A stretch of DNA of 64,000 nt. It comes from Flavobacterium sp. DG2-3. GTDB taxonomy: Bacteria > Bacteroidota > Bacteroidia > Flavobacteriales > Flavobacteriaceae. The DNA lies in assembly GCF_030730925.1 (NCBI RefSeq), contig NZ_JAVAMB010000016.1:1-64000 (forward strand). Reading direction: 5' to 3'. A program made the translations under genes and the position numbers. The notes beneath the pieces are model-generated. The model saw nothing but the letters and a program-made list of their open reading frames with translations. It was not told the origin of the DNA and ran no database searches. Below are positions 44,862-53,646 of the stretch, one piece after another. Each line of letters opens with the position of its first letter. Position 1 is the stretch's first letter.

Positions 44862-45713
44862 CTACTTTTTCTTCTTCTTCGCTTCTTCTATTTTGGCATT
44901 TTCAGATGCCATTGTTTTTTTCTTGTAAATCGGAATAAAGTAAGAAACAGTGTAGTTGAATCCAACTCCAAAACTTCCGTCGTACGTTCTATTAAATCCT
45001 GGAATATAGAGATTTTCAAAATTGCCAGGTTCTTTATTCATAGCCAAAAGTTTAAGTTGGACACCAAAACCAACAAATACATTATTAAAAACTTTCGCTT
45101 TTAATCCTAATGCAACTTCAATCCAAGCAGCTGTAAGTCCGCTGTACTTTTGGCCTTCATTTATTGGTGGTAATTCTCCCCAATACGGATTTGGATTGTA
45201 AATTTTATAATTAATCAGTTCTTGACTAAAAGTACTGAATCCGCCACGCATTCCTATCGTGATCAGGTTTTCCATATCTAGCCAGTTTTGGTAAAAATTA
45301 TAGTCAAAACCTGCTTTTACATAAGTTCCAGTAGCGGAAGAAGTCAAACGGTCGTCTTCTGTAGTTTTGTCTTCAAAACCCAATTCAGCTGCCAAATAAT
45401 ATTTTTTCGTTAATCGCCAGTCTCCAACAAACTCGATTCCTTTATAATCTTTGTCATATAGTCCGCGAGTAAGTTTGTATAGATCAACACCAACACGAAG
45501 TCCGTATCGATCTGTCTTTACAACGCTGTCTTTTAAAATTTCCTTTGGAGCTTCCTTAATTTCAGGTTTAGCCGTTTTTACCTTTTCTGTCTTTGGTTTT
45601 TGGGTCACTGTTGAATCCAAATTTTTAGAAATCTCAGGCACATCCTGAGCATAACCTAAAAACATTGAAAACAATAATGAAATGCTAGAAATAAACTTTA
45701 ATGTGTGTTTCAT
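44862..45713 (-). CDS. DUF6048-type outer-membrane protein
   Basis: A 283-residue protein with a signal peptide (MKHTLKFISSISLLFSMFLG). A Lys/Glu/Pro-rich linker (about 30-65) is followed by a beta-barrel-like domain with alternating hydrophobic strands (YGLRVGVDLYKL, YVKAGFDYNFYQNWLDME, FVGFGVQLKLLAM, FGVGFNYTVSYFIPIYKKK). This matches DUF6048 as I know it. It ends in a poly-Lys tail. Its start overlaps the 3' end of the DUF6452 gene by about 29 bases, so the pair is translated together. Confidence 0.78.
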   Translation of the reverse strand: MKHTLKFISSISLLFSMFLGYAQDVPEISKNLDSTVTQKPKTEKVKTAKPEIKEAPKEILKDSVVKTDRYGLRVGVDLYKLTRGLYDKDYKGIEFVGDWRLTKKYYLAAELGFEDKTTEDDRLTSSATGTYVKAGFDYNFYQNWLDMENLITIGMRGGFSTFSQELINYKIYNPNPYWGELPPINEGQKYSGLTAAWIEVALGLKAKVFNNVFVGFGVQLKLLAMNKEPGNFENLYIPGFNRTYDGSFGVGFNYTVSYFIPIYKKKTMASENAKIEEAKKKKK

Positions 45714-46227
45714 TTTCAGATTCAATGTTAGGGTTTTCTAAATCAATTCTAGTCATCCAGACAGTATCTCCATCAGGATCAGTACGAATAAAAGGATCGG
45801 TGTTATTTAACTGGAAAATAGTTTTAAAGCCGCAAGCCCTTGAAACATATACATTTTGTGTACTATAGTTAAATTTAAGCACATCAGTATTAACCGCAGC
45901 AGGATTTGTGTTTAAAGAATCAAAAGTAAGCTTGAAAGTTGTGGTGCTATCATTTACTTTTAATGGCAGTAATACTTGGCTTCCGTTGGTTACATATCTT
46001 AACGTGTCATCAGCAGCAAGGTTTTCGTTAAAAACAATTCCCTGCTCCATTCCCTCGCCAATAACTTGTAAGTTGGTAACGTTTTTAGTTTTTGTCGGAT
46101 TGGCACTATCATAAAACGTAATCACCAATCTTGGTGTAGTTGGTGTGTTAGCATCACAGATATCATCTTTCTCACAGCTGGATAAGCCAAAAGTAAAGAG
46201 CAGTAAAATAGCGATTATTTTTTTCAT
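45685..46227 (-). CDS. DUF6452-type lipoprotein
   Basis: A 180-residue lipoprotein with the signal MKKIIAILLLFTFGLSSCEKDD (Cys 18) and a beta-rich domain with NTPTTPRLVITFYDSANP, which is typical of the family DUF6452. It overlaps the start of the DUF6048 gene and follows the rlmD gene by seven bases. The order rlmD, DUF6452, DUF6048 forms one leftward operon. It probably lies at the outer membrane with its partner. Function unknown. Confidence 0.8.
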   Translation of the reverse strand: MKKIIAILLLFTFGLSSCEKDDICDANTPTTPRLVITFYDSANPTKTKNVTNLQVIGEGMEQGIVFNENLAADDTLRYVTNGSQVLLPLKVNDSTTTFKLTFDSLNTNPAAVNTDVLKFNYSTQNVYVSRACGFKTIFQLNNTDPFIRTDPDGDTVWMTRIDLENPNIESENETHIKVYF

Positions 46228-46234
46228 GTATTTT

Positions 46235-47647
46235 TTATCGAAGTTCTAAAAGTACAACATTTTCAACATGATGTGTCTGCGGAAACATATCTACAGGTCT
46301 CACACGAGTTACTTTGTATTTTTCGTCCATTAAAGCCAAATCACGCGCCTGAGTTGCAGAATTGCAGCTTACATAAACGACTTTTTCTGGAGCAATTTTT
46401 AAAATCTGTTCCACCACGTCTTTATGCATTCCGTCACGAGGCGGATCTGTAATAATTACGTCTGGTTTTCCGTGCTGAGCAATAAAAGCTTCATTAAAGA
46501 CCACTTTCATATCACCAACAAAAAACTCACAATTTGTAATATTATTGCGTTCTGCATTAGCTTTAGCATCAATAATTGCTTCAGGAACACTTTCTACTCC
46601 AATTACTTTTTTCGCTTTTTTAGAAACGAACTGAGCAATAGTTCCTGTTCCAGTATACAAATCATAAACGACTTCATTTCCTGTAAGACCAGCAAAATCT
46701 CGAGTTATTTTGTACAATTCATAAGCTTGGTCAGAATTGGTTTGGTAGAAAGATTTTGCATTAATGCTAAATTTTAAACCTTCCATTTCTTCCAGAATGT
46801 AGTTTCTTCCTTTATAAAGCACAACATCTTGATCGTAAATCGTATCATTTGGCTTTCCGTTTACAACATATTGCAATGAAGTAATCTGAGGGAATTTCTC
46901 GTATAAATGATCTAGGATTAATTCTCTATTTTCTTTATCTTCTTCAAAAAACTGAATCAGAACCATAATTTCTCCAGTAGAAACGGTACGAATCATTACC
47001 GTTCTTAATAATCCAGAATGTTCTCTCGGATTAAAAAACGCTAAATTATGTTCGTTTGCAAAAGCTCTGATTTCGTTACGAATAGCATTTGAAGGATCTT
47101 CTTGTAAATGGCATTTGTTAATGTCAAGAATTTTGTCCCACATTCTAGGGATATGAAAACCTAAAGCATTTCTATTGCCTAAATCTTCTGTGCTTCCAAT
47201 TTCTTTTTCAGTAAGCCAACGGCTGTTAGAAAAAGAGAATTCCATTTTATTTCTATAGAAAAACTGTTTCTCAGAACCTAAAATATCTTCAAATTCTGGA
47301 AGTTCAATTTTTCCTATTCTTTGTAAGTGATTTTTAACTTCATTTTGTTTAAATGCAAGCTGCTGGCTGTATTTCATATTTTGCCATTTGCATCCTCCAC
47401 ACACTCCAAAATGTTCGCAGATTGGATCTACTCTATATTCAGATAATTCATGAAATTTTACAGCTTTACCTTCGTAATAAGCCTTTCTTTTTTTTAATGT
47501 CTGCACGTCTACAACATCTCCAGGTACCACATTCGGAATAAAGATTACTTTTCCGTCAGGTGCTTTGGCTACTGAAACTCCTTTAGCACCAGCATCAAGA
47601 ACTTGAATTTGATGAAAGACAATTTTGTCTGTATTTTTTCTTCCCAT
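46235..47647 (-). CDS. rlmD: 23S rRNA (uracil-1939-C5)-methyltransferase RlmD
   Basis: A 470-residue RNA methyltransferase that makes m5U in 23S rRNA. It has an N-terminal TRAM domain (about 10-62), the iron-sulfur Cys cluster CEHFGVCGGCKWQNM (about 77-91), SAM motif YDLYTGTGTIAQFVS (about 316-330), and the catalytic site DPPRDGMHKD and VSCNSATQARDLALMD (about 423, active Cys). It is full length. The promoter lies so close that the mRNA may be almost leaderless. The DUF6452 and DUF6048 genes follow. Confidence 0.95.
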   Translation of the reverse strand: MGRKNTDKIVFHQIQVLDAGAKGVSVAKAPDGKVIFIPNVVPGDVVDVQTLKKRKAYYEGKAVKFHELSEYRVDPICEHFGVCGGCKWQNMKYSQQLAFKQNEVKNHLQRIGKIELPEFEDILGSEKQFFYRNKMEFSFSNSRWLTEKEIGSTEDLGNRNALGFHIPRMWDKILDINKCHLQEDPSNAIRNEIRAFANEHNLAFFNPREHSGLLRTVMIRTVSTGEIMVLIQFFEEDKENRELILDHLYEKFPQITSLQYVVNGKPNDTIYDQDVVLYKGRNYILEEMEGLKFSINAKSFYQTNSDQAYELYKITRDFAGLTGNEVVYDLYTGTGTIAQFVSKKAKKVIGVESVPEAIIDAKANAERNNITNCEFFVGDMKVVFNEAFIAQHGKPDVIITDPPRDGMHKDVVEQILKIAPEKVVYVSCNSATQARDLALMDEKYKVTRVRPVDMFPQTHHVENVVLLELR

Positions 47648-47651
47648 AGCG

Positions 47652-47681
47652 CAAAAATAAGCCTTTGAAAACTTTTACAAA
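47652..47681 (-). promoter_or_regulatory. promoter of rlmD with minimal leader
   Basis: On the minus strand TTTG (47681-47678), 18 bases, then TATTTTTG (47659-47652). The ATG starts at 47647, four bases after the -7 element, so transcription would begin at or next to the start codon. Confidence 0.65.
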
Positions 47682-47804
47682 TTTAATTTTAGAAAAAATT
47701 TAGAAATTCTTCAAAATATTAGTTTAATTGGGTATAAAACTTAATTTTGTTTTCGTAATAACCCCAATAAAATTGCATATTAACCTACACATCCATTTCT
47801 TTTT

Positions 47805-48854
47805 ATGAAGTTGTATCATAAACTCTCACAAATCAGCTTTCTTAAAAAAAGTTATGCTTTTAAATTTTTATTTGTTGCTTTTATCGGTATCCATATTCCT
47901 TTAATCGGAATCTTGTTTTTTGTTTTATTTTTCGAACATAAGATATCATCGGCATCCATTCTTGTTTTTTCTTTAATTATGACATTGCTGGCAACGGCAG
48001 TAACGCTTTTGGTTTTAAACAGGCTTATAAAACCAATTGCAACAGCCTCAAAAGCTTTAGATGATTACAGAAGTTCAAGAAAACTTTCTGCATTGCCTAC
48101 GGGATACACAGACGAAGCTGGATTGCTTTTGTGCAACATACAGGAATCTATTGATGAAGCCGAGAATTTTATTAACGAAAAACAGGATCTTATCTACATG
48201 CTTTCGCATGATTTGAAGAATTTTGCAGGAAATCCGCAAGGTTTAGCCAAGCTAATTATAAGTGAAAATCCGTCTGAATCTATTAAAAATCTAGCCGAAT
48301 TAATTTGCGAATCGACTGATCTTCAGTTTAGATACATCGAAAATTTTATCAAATTGCTGAAAGAACAAGACGAAATTGCAAAAGTAAATCATGAGGTTAA
48401 AAAAATCTCATTTTCTACTATTATTCCTTTTATAAACGAACAAGTAGAACAGCGTTTATTTGATAAAAATATAAAACTTGATTTGGCCGTAGAATGTGCC
48501 GAAGCAAAGCTGAAAATAGACGAAGGGCTTCTGGTTCAGGTATTGGTAAATTTAATAAGCAATGCCGTTAAGTTTTCTTATTTTGATAGTGAAATCAAAG
48601 TCAGAATCTTTTCTCAAAATTCAAAATTGATTTTTACAGTTAAGGACAGCGGAATTGGATTTGATAAAAACCAGATTGAAGAACTGTTTAAAAAATTCAC
48701 AAAAATGAGCCGACTCGGAACCGCAAGTGAAGGTTCTACCGGAATTGGACTGTATTTGTGCAAGAAGATTATTGAAAGAAATAATGGACGACTGACTGCA
48801 TCAAGTGAAGGGAAAAATAAAGGAGCTGAATTTAAAATTGAATTTGATGTCTAA
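47805..48854 (+). CDS. sensor histidine kinase
   Basis: A 349-residue membrane kinase. Two membrane helices (about 17-40 and 45-68) have almost no periplasmic loop between them. They are followed by a HAMP-like linker (about 69-115), the phosphorylated His in YMLSHDLKNFAG (about 137), the N box LVNLISNAVKFSYF (about 248), the G1 box VKDSGIGFDKNQ and the G2 box GSTGIGLYLCKKII. No response-regulator gene is next to it, so it is an orphan kinase. The short loop points to sensing in the membrane or the cytoplasm. Confidence 0.92.
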   Translation: MKLYHKLSQISFLKKSYAFKFLFVAFIGIHIPLIGILFFVLFFEHKISSASILVFSLIMTLLATAVTLLVLNRLIKPIATASKALDDYRSSRKLSALPTGYTDEAGLLLCNIQESIDEAENFINEKQDLIYMLSHDLKNFAGNPQGLAKLIISENPSESIKNLAELICESTDLQFRYIENFIKLLKEQDEIAKVNHEVKKISFSTIIPFINEQVEQRLFDKNIKLDLAVECAEAKLKIDEGLLVQVLVNLISNAVKFSYFDSEIKVRIFSQNSKLIFTVKDSGIGFDKNQIEELFKKFTKMSRLGTASEGSTGIGLYLCKKIIERNNGRLTASSEGKNKGAEFKIEFDV

Positions 48855-48862
48855 TTCTTATA

Positions 48863-48899
48863 AAAAAGCTGCTAAGATATTTTCTTAGCAGCTTTTTCA
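48863..48899. terminator. bidirectional terminator
   Basis: The stem AAAAAAGCTGCTAAGA/TCTTAGCAGCTTTTT lies between the stops at 48854 and 48902. Its inner part CTAAGA/TCTTAG also looks like an octamer unit. Confidence 0.92.
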
Positions 48900-48901
48900 T
48901 T

Positions 48902-49318
48902 TTAATATAAAACAAAACCGAAATATAATTGCGGTTTATTATCAATGCATTTTACACCTGTCGGAACCTTTGGGTCTGTGCAAGGAGGCATTACGTCTGC
49001 ATAAAAGCCCCATTTCTTATTAATGTATGCTTTATATGCATTATACTCTTTAATTTTTTTCTCCAAAACAGCCAAATCTACTTTTTTGGAATATAAAATA
49101 AATCCTCCAGTTGGCGAACAAGGGGTGTCATACATTTTTACAAAACCCCATTCTTCAGGATTGGAGCAGGGTTCGGTGTCAACTTTTGAATAGGTAATAA
49201 TGTCGTTGTACAAACTTTCAAGTTTTGCGTTGTCTTCTTCTTGTGTTGTACCGTCATCATTGCTGCAAGAAAAGCAGGCGAGCGCAGCAGCTAATAAAAT
49301 AAAACTTAGTTTTTTCAT
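48902..49318 (-). CDS. lipoprotein of unknown function
   Basis: A 138-residue lipoprotein (signal with ALACFSCSND, Cys 18). The mature part has conserved-looking Cys at about 56, 70, 111 and 123 (PCSNPEEWGF, TPCSPTGGFI, PPCTDPKVPTG, VKCIDNKPQ), so two disulfides are possible. No named family is recognised. It stands alone and ends at the shared terminator. Confidence 0.72.
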   Translation of the reverse strand: MKKLSFILLAAALACFSCSNDDGTTQEEDNAKLESLYNDIITYSKVDTEPCSNPEEWGFVKMYDTPCSPTGGFILYSKKVDLAVLEKKIKEYNAYKAYINKKWGFYADVMPPCTDPKVPTGVKCIDNKPQLYFGFVLY

Positions 49319-49396
49319 GGTTAATGATTTATGATTAGTTTTATTATTAGATATGCTGATAAAGAAAAGGTTGCGTAGAAGTTGTAAGAAAAAAAA

Positions 49397-49488
49397 CGCC
49401 TAAGAGATGGTAAGGTTCTGAGCTTCTAAGCTACTAAGAAGAAACTAAAGAGCTTAGAAGCTCAGCATCTTAGTAGCTTAGAACCTTT
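49397..49488. repeat. octamer array N3-CTAAG, inverted pair
   Basis: The left arm (49397-49438) has GTTCTGAG, CTTCTAAG, CTACTAAG. The right arm (49448-49488), read as the reverse complement, has GTTCTAAG, CTACTAAG, ATGCTGAG, CTTCTAAG. The spacer is 9 bases. The pair ends eight bases before the stop of the aldo/keto reductase gene. Confidence 0.88.
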
Positions 49489-49496
49489 AAAAAAAA

Positions 49497-50483
49497 CTAC
49501 CAAAGCTGATGAACAGAAGGTTTGATGAGATCAGTATAAATTTTGTTCATTGCACTAATCTGCTCCGAAGTTAATTTTGGAGTATCATAAACCGATAAAT
49601 TAGAAAGAACATGCTCAACTTTTGAAGCGCCTGGAATAATACAGCTAATTTCATCAAAACTTAAAATCCACTGAAGTGCAATTGCTGCCAGGTTTTTTGA
49701 TTCTGGAAATAAAGCTTTTAATTCTTCAACAGCTTTTAAACCTAATTCGTAATCAATTCCAGAGAATGTTTCGCCTTTATCGAAAGCTTCTCCGTTACGA
49801 TTAAAATTACGGTGATCCTGAGAGTCAAAAGTGGTTTTCGAATCAAATTTACCAGTTAAAAGCCCGCTTGCTAGTGGAACTCTCGCTATGATTCCAATGT
49901 CTTTCTTTTTTGCTTCCGCGAAAAATAATTTAGAAGGACGCTGACGAAACAAATTGAAAATAATCTGAACAGTAGTTACATTTGAATACTCAATCGCTTT
50001 TAAAGCTTCTTCGACTTTTTCCACACTTACGCCAAGATTAAGGATTTTTCCCTGATCTTTTAATCGGTCAAAAAGTTCAAATATTTCCGGACGATAGTAA
50101 ACTTCTGTCGGAGGACAATGCAATTGAATTAAATCAAGCGTTTCTAATCCAGTTCTTTTTAAACTGTCTTCAACAAATTTTTGAAGCACTTTTGGCGTAT
50201 AGCCTTCATTAACATGCGGATTAATCTGGCGTCCACATTTTGTAGCTACAAAAATTCGTTCAGAACGAGAGCGAACGACTCTTCCAACAGCAGTTTCGCT
50301 TAATCCGTTTTCATAAACGTCGGCAGTATCAATAAAGTTTACACCGTTATCGATGGCAGTATTCAAAAGTTCGTCGGCTGTTTTATCATCAAAACCCGAT
50401 CCCCATTTCCCGCCAACCTGCCAAGTCCCAAGTGAAATTTCAGATATATTAAAGTTTGTTTTTCCTAGTTTTCTGTAGTGCAT
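49497..50483 (-). CDS. aldo/keto reductase
   Basis: A 328-residue NADPH-dependent oxidoreductase with a TIM-barrel. The catalytic tetrad is visible: Asp in NFIDTADVYENG (about 53), Tyr in the same motif (about 58), Lys in VATKCGRQI (about 84) and His in LIQLHCPP (about 122). The NADP site is in IIPGASKVEHVLSN near the C-terminus. It is of the YajO/Tas general type, and the substrate is not predictable. It is monocistronic, with an octamer hairpin on each side. Confidence 0.93.
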   Translation of the reverse strand: MHYRKLGKTNFNISEISLGTWQVGGKWGSGFDDKTADELLNTAIDNGVNFIDTADVYENGLSETAVGRVVRSRSERIFVATKCGRQINPHVNEGYTPKVLQKFVEDSLKRTGLETLDLIQLHCPPTEVYYRPEIFELFDRLKDQGKILNLGVSVEKVEEALKAIEYSNVTTVQIIFNLFRQRPSKLFFAEAKKKDIGIIARVPLASGLLTGKFDSKTTFDSQDHRNFNRNGEAFDKGETFSGIDYELGLKAVEELKALFPESKNLAAIALQWILSFDEISCIIPGASKVEHVLSNLSVYDTPKLTSEQISAMNKIYTDLIKPSVHQLW

Positions 50484-50498
50484 GTTTTTTTCTTTTAA

Positions 50499-50574
50499 GG
50501 TTCAAAGTGACAAAGAGGCAAAGTGACAAAGATTAGAACTTTGGATCTTTGTCACTTTGTACCTTTGTCTCTTT
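50499..50574. repeat. octamer array N3-CAAAG, inverted pair
   Basis: The left arm (50499-50531) reads GGTTCAAAG, TGACAAAG, AGGCAAAG, TGACAAAG. The right arm (50538-50574) gives, in reverse complement, AGACAAAG, GTACAAAG, TGACAAAG, ATCCAAAG. A short spacer would make a 30-bp stem. It ends one base before the cysM stop region at 50576. Confidence 0.9.
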
Positions 50575-50575
50575 C

Positions 50576-51463
50576 TCAGTCAAATAAATCCGAAGACAAA
50601 TATCTGTCGCCTCTATCGCAGATAACGGCAACTACAACTCCAGATTCTAATTGTTCGGCGATTTTTAGGGCAACGGCAACAGAGCCTCCGCTGCTCATTC
50701 CTGCAAAAACGCCTTCTTCAAGCGCTAATCTTTTGGTCATGGCGCGTGCTTCTTCTTCGCTCACATCTACCACCGTATCCACTTTAGAAGCATCAAATAT
50801 TTTAGGAAGATATTCTTGTGGCCATTTGCGGATTCCTGGAATCTGAGAACCATCGCTTGGCTGTGCGCCAACAATCTGTACATTTGGATTCTTTTCTTTT
50901 AAATAAGTAGAAGTTCCGATAATGGTTCCTGTTGTTCCCATAGCCGAAACGAAATGAGTTACCGTTCCGTCAGTGTCGTTCCATATTTCAGGGCCTGTTG
51001 TTTTGTAGTGCGCTTTCCAGTTGTCATCATTTGCAAACTGGTTCAACATCAAATAACCGCCTTGTGCTATTTTTTTATCTGCATAATCTCTAGATCCGAT
51101 AATTCCTTCGCTCGCAGGCGTAAGAATCACTGTAGCGCCATAAGCACGCATAGTTTGAGTACGCTCTTTTGTGGAATCTTCAGGTAAAACCAATTCGATT
51201 TCGATGCCAAATAATTGCGCAATCATAGCAAGAGCAATTCCGGTATTTCCGCTAGTTGCTTCAATTAATTTATCTCCTTTTTTGATGTCGCCTCTTTCCA
51301 ATGCTGCGGCAATCATATTGTATGCTGCTCTATCTTTTACACTTCCTCCAGGATTATTTCCTTCCAGTTTCAGTAAAAGTTTTACATTTTTATTTTTAAC
51401 TAGATTGACCGTTTCCATTAATGGAGTGTTGCCAATTAGGTTTAATAATTTATGTGAATTCAT
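50576..51463 (-). CDS. cysM: cysteine synthase (O-acetylserine sulfhydrylase)
   Basis: A 295-residue PLP enzyme that makes cysteine from O-acetylserine and sulfide (or thiosulfate for the CysM type). The PLP Lys is in GGSVKDRAAYNMIAAA (about 43). The pyridoxal-phosphate loop is EATSGNTGIALAM (about 69-81). The GTTGTI glycine loop lies near 175, and the C-terminus ends RYLSSDLFD. The short length favours CysM over CysK. The start codon overlaps the stop of the serine acetyltransferase gene by four bases, which is the last pathway step coupled to the one before it. Confidence 0.94.
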   Translation of the reverse strand: MNSHKLLNLIGNTPLMETVNLVKNKNVKLLLKLEGNNPGGSVKDRAAYNMIAAALERGDIKKGDKLIEATSGNTGIALAMIAQLFGIEIELVLPEDSTKERTQTMRAYGATVILTPASEGIIGSRDYADKKIAQGGYLMLNQFANDDNWKAHYKTTGPEIWNDTDGTVTHFVSAMGTTGTIIGTSTYLKEKNPNVQIVGAQPSDGSQIPGIRKWPQEYLPKIFDASKVDTVVDVSEEEARAMTKRLALEEGVFAGMSSGGSVAVALKIAEQLESGVVVAVICDRGDRYLSSDLFD

Positions 51464-52257
51464 GTTATTTTTTTTTCTTTTATTTTAACTTCAGTGGTAG
51501 TGGTGTTCATCACAATAGAATTTTCTGGAATCGATTTTGTAATCCATGCATTTCCTCCAACAATACTATTTTTGCCAATTACGGTTTCGCCGCCTAGAAT
51601 AGTAGCATTGGCATAAATGCAGACATTCGCTTCAACAGTTGGGTGTCTTTTTGCGTTTTTCATCTCTTTGCTTACACTTAAAGCGCCAAGCGTAACACCT
51701 TGATAAATTTTTACGTGTTTTTTTATAACCGTAGTCTCACCAATAACAATTCCCGTTGCGTGATCGATAAAAAATGGCGATGCAATATCAGCACCGGCAT
51801 GAATATCGGTACCCGTAATTCTATGCGCATATTCGCTCATTAATCGAGAAAAAAGTAATAAATCAAGATGGTATAGTTCGTGGCTCAATCTATAAATAGC
51901 GATGGCATAAAATCCAGGATATCCTAGATATACTTCATCGATACTGTTTGAAGCGGGGTCATTTTCAAGAATATATTCGGCATCCTGATTTAGTTTTTCT
52001 AAAACTCCAGGAAGTTTTTCTAGAAATCGGTCCCAAATAGATTCGCATAAATTTTGAGGCTTTTTGCAGGCTAAAACAGCAATTTCTTTAAAACGAAATT
52101 CTAGTTCGTCAATGCTTTCATCCAGCGCCGCATTAGAGTCAAAAAGCGTGTAAAAAAGCTTTTCTGTAAAGTCTTCTGTTTTGGTTTTAATGCCGTAATT
52201 TATGTGTGAATGGCTCTTTAAAGCTCTTATATTTTGTATGATAGTGTCTTTTGTCAC
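51460..52257 (-). CDS. epsC: serine O-acetyltransferase
   Basis: A 265-residue enzyme that acetylates serine with acetyl-CoA to O-acetylserine, the substrate of the next gene product. The N-terminal helical part is about 1-130. The C-terminal left-handed beta-helix has GADIASPFFIDHATGIVIGE (about 158-177), TVIKKHVKIYQGVTLGALS and ILGGETVIGKNSIVGGNAWI. It is an EpsC-type protein, longer at the N-terminus than E. coli CysE. I choose a GTG start (VTKDTIIQ), because the frame upstream of it is intergenic in character. It overlaps cysM by four bases. Confidence 0.9.
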   Translation of the reverse strand: MTKDTIIQNIRALKSHSHINYGIKTKTEDFTEKLFYTLFDSNAALDESIDELEFRFKEIAVLACKKPQNLCESIWDRFLEKLPGVLEKLNQDAEYILENDPASNSIDEVYLGYPGFYAIAIYRLSHELYHLDLLLFSRLMSEYAHRITGTDIHAGADIASPFFIDHATGIVIGETTVIKKHVKIYQGVTLGALSVSKEMKNAKRHPTVEANVCIYANATILGGETVIGKNSIVGGNAWITKSIPENSIVMNTTTTEVKIKEKKIT

Positions 52258-52447
52258 AATGGTAAAAATGAATGAATAATTTTGGAACGTTAAAAGTAAG
52301 GCGTTTTTTGGAAATAAAATCACGATTTAACTAAAGAAATTTTCTTTGCAAAGTTAGATTTGTGATAAAAAATGAATTTCAAACCATTCTTTTTTATGCA
52401 ATTCTTAAGAAGTTAATTGCGTAAATTAGCTTTCAAAACATTTTAAA

Positions 52448-53149
52448 ATGGAAAAAAACGAAACATCCAAAAGTGCTATTTCTGGGCTTTCTTTAAGCGA
52501 AAATGAGAAAATTTACGGACGAGCAATACATGATCCTATTTTGGGATTAATAAAAAAAGAATACCCTGATTTTAGCCCAGAAGATTGCATTTCTATAAAC
52601 GAGCTGAATGTGTATCGCCAAAAATACATTTCCAATTATCTTTCTACTGAAATTGGAGCGCTTTCTGCCATGGAGAAAAACGTTATTTCATCATTAAAAG
52701 AAGATAAATCGATCGTAAGTATTGTTGAAGATGAGGAAGAAACTCGAAACCTAGGCCAAAAAGTAGCTGATAAAGTAGCGGATTTTGGAGGAAGCTGGAC
52801 TTTTATCATTTCTTTCGTAATCTTTATTTCGATTTGGATTGTCTCGAATGTTTATATTTTTCTAAACAAAGGTTTTGACCCGTACCCGTTTATTCTTTTA
52901 AACTTGATTCTGTCTTGCGTTGCCGCTTTGCAGGCGCCTGTTATCATGATGAGCCAAAACCGTCAGGAAGAAAAAGACCGCAATCGAGCAAAAAAAGACT
53001 ACATGATCAATCTGAAATCGGAATTGGAAATTAGATTAATTCATGACAAAATTGATCATTTAATTATGCATCAGCAGCAAGAATTAATCGAAATCCAGAA
53101 AGTTCAAATCGAGATGATGAATGATATTCTGGATCAGATTAAGAAATAA
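52448..53149 (+). CDS. DUF1003 membrane protein
   Basis: A 233-residue protein. The cytoplasmic N-part (1-110) holds a GKVADKVADFGGSWTFI transition. Two membrane helices (about 117-137 and 145-170) carry the DUF1003 signature SWTFIISFVIFISIW and YPFILLNLILSCVAALQAP. A charged coiled C-tail follows (RQEEKDRNRAKKDYMINLKS, shown from RQEEKDRN). The family is common and its role is unknown. It is a single gene. Confidence 0.9.
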   Translation: MEKNETSKSAISGLSLSENEKIYGRAIHDPILGLIKKEYPDFSPEDCISINELNVYRQKYISNYLSTEIGALSAMEKNVISSLKEDKSIVSIVEDEEETRNLGQKVADKVADFGGSWTFIISFVIFISIWIVSNVYIFLNKGFDPYPFILLNLILSCVAALQAPVIMMSQNRQEEKDRNRAKKDYMINLKSELEIRLIHDKIDHLIMHQQQELIEIQKVQIEMMNDILDQIKK

Positions 53150-53206
53150 AGGTTTTGAAATTCCAATTTTTGAAATTCCAAATTCCAAAGAGCGTAGCGA
53201 TTTTTG

Positions 53207-53255
53207 GAAAATCTAAAATCTAAAATCTAAAATCTAAAATCTAAAATCTAAAATC
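53207..53255. repeat. TAAAATC heptamer array (6-7 units)
   Basis: Six perfect TAAAATC copies (53214-53255) are preceded by a GAAAATC variant. This is the same unit as at 1-77, again in the gap after a gene (DUF1003) and next to the stop of the convergent DUF2752 gene. Confidence 0.92.
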
Positions 53256-53538
53256 AAAAATAAAAGTGTTTGAAATAATAACCGGCAATCATGAAAATGA
53301 AATTTACGACTGCTATTTTCCAGATCATTTTTTTGTAATTTCTGGATTTGTCTAAGAAATGAAATGCGATAAAAATGCTGAGTAAAAGGCAGGTGTAGAT
53401 CGCTGGATACATTTTAAAAGCGGCTGAAAATTCGCCTTGAAAAAGTAAGAATAAAGATCGCTGAAATCCGCATCCTAAACAGTCAAAACCAAAGACGGTT
53501 TTGAACAGGCAGGGAAGCATATATTTCTCTAAACTCAT
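53254..53538 (-). CDS. DUF2752 membrane protein
   Basis: A 94-residue protein with two or three membrane helices and the characteristic Cys-rich N-part LPCLFKTVFGFDCLGCGFQRS (shown from FGFDCLGCGF). DUF2752 proteins are small membrane proteins of unknown function, sometimes near exosortase or secretion genes. None of those is seen here. The start is the ATG giving MSLEKYMLPC. The next possible start upstream is a TTG. Confidence 0.82.
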   Translation of the reverse strand: MSLEKYMLPCLFKTVFGFDCLGCGFQRSLFLLFQGEFSAAFKMYPAIYTCLLLSIFIAFHFLDKSRNYKKMIWKIAVVNFIFMIAGYYFKHFYF

Positions 53539-53646
53539 GGCAGATCTTTTTTGCAATTTTACTAAAAAAATATGACAAACGTTTAGAGGGGTATAGAAGT
53601 AGTACTTGAAAGTTTCATACTTTTGAAATCTTAAAATAAGGAATAG

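Noticed and set aside
47805..48854. A two-component system around the histidine kinase
   Set aside because: No response-regulator gene on either side. Both neighbours are separated by terminators or face the other way.
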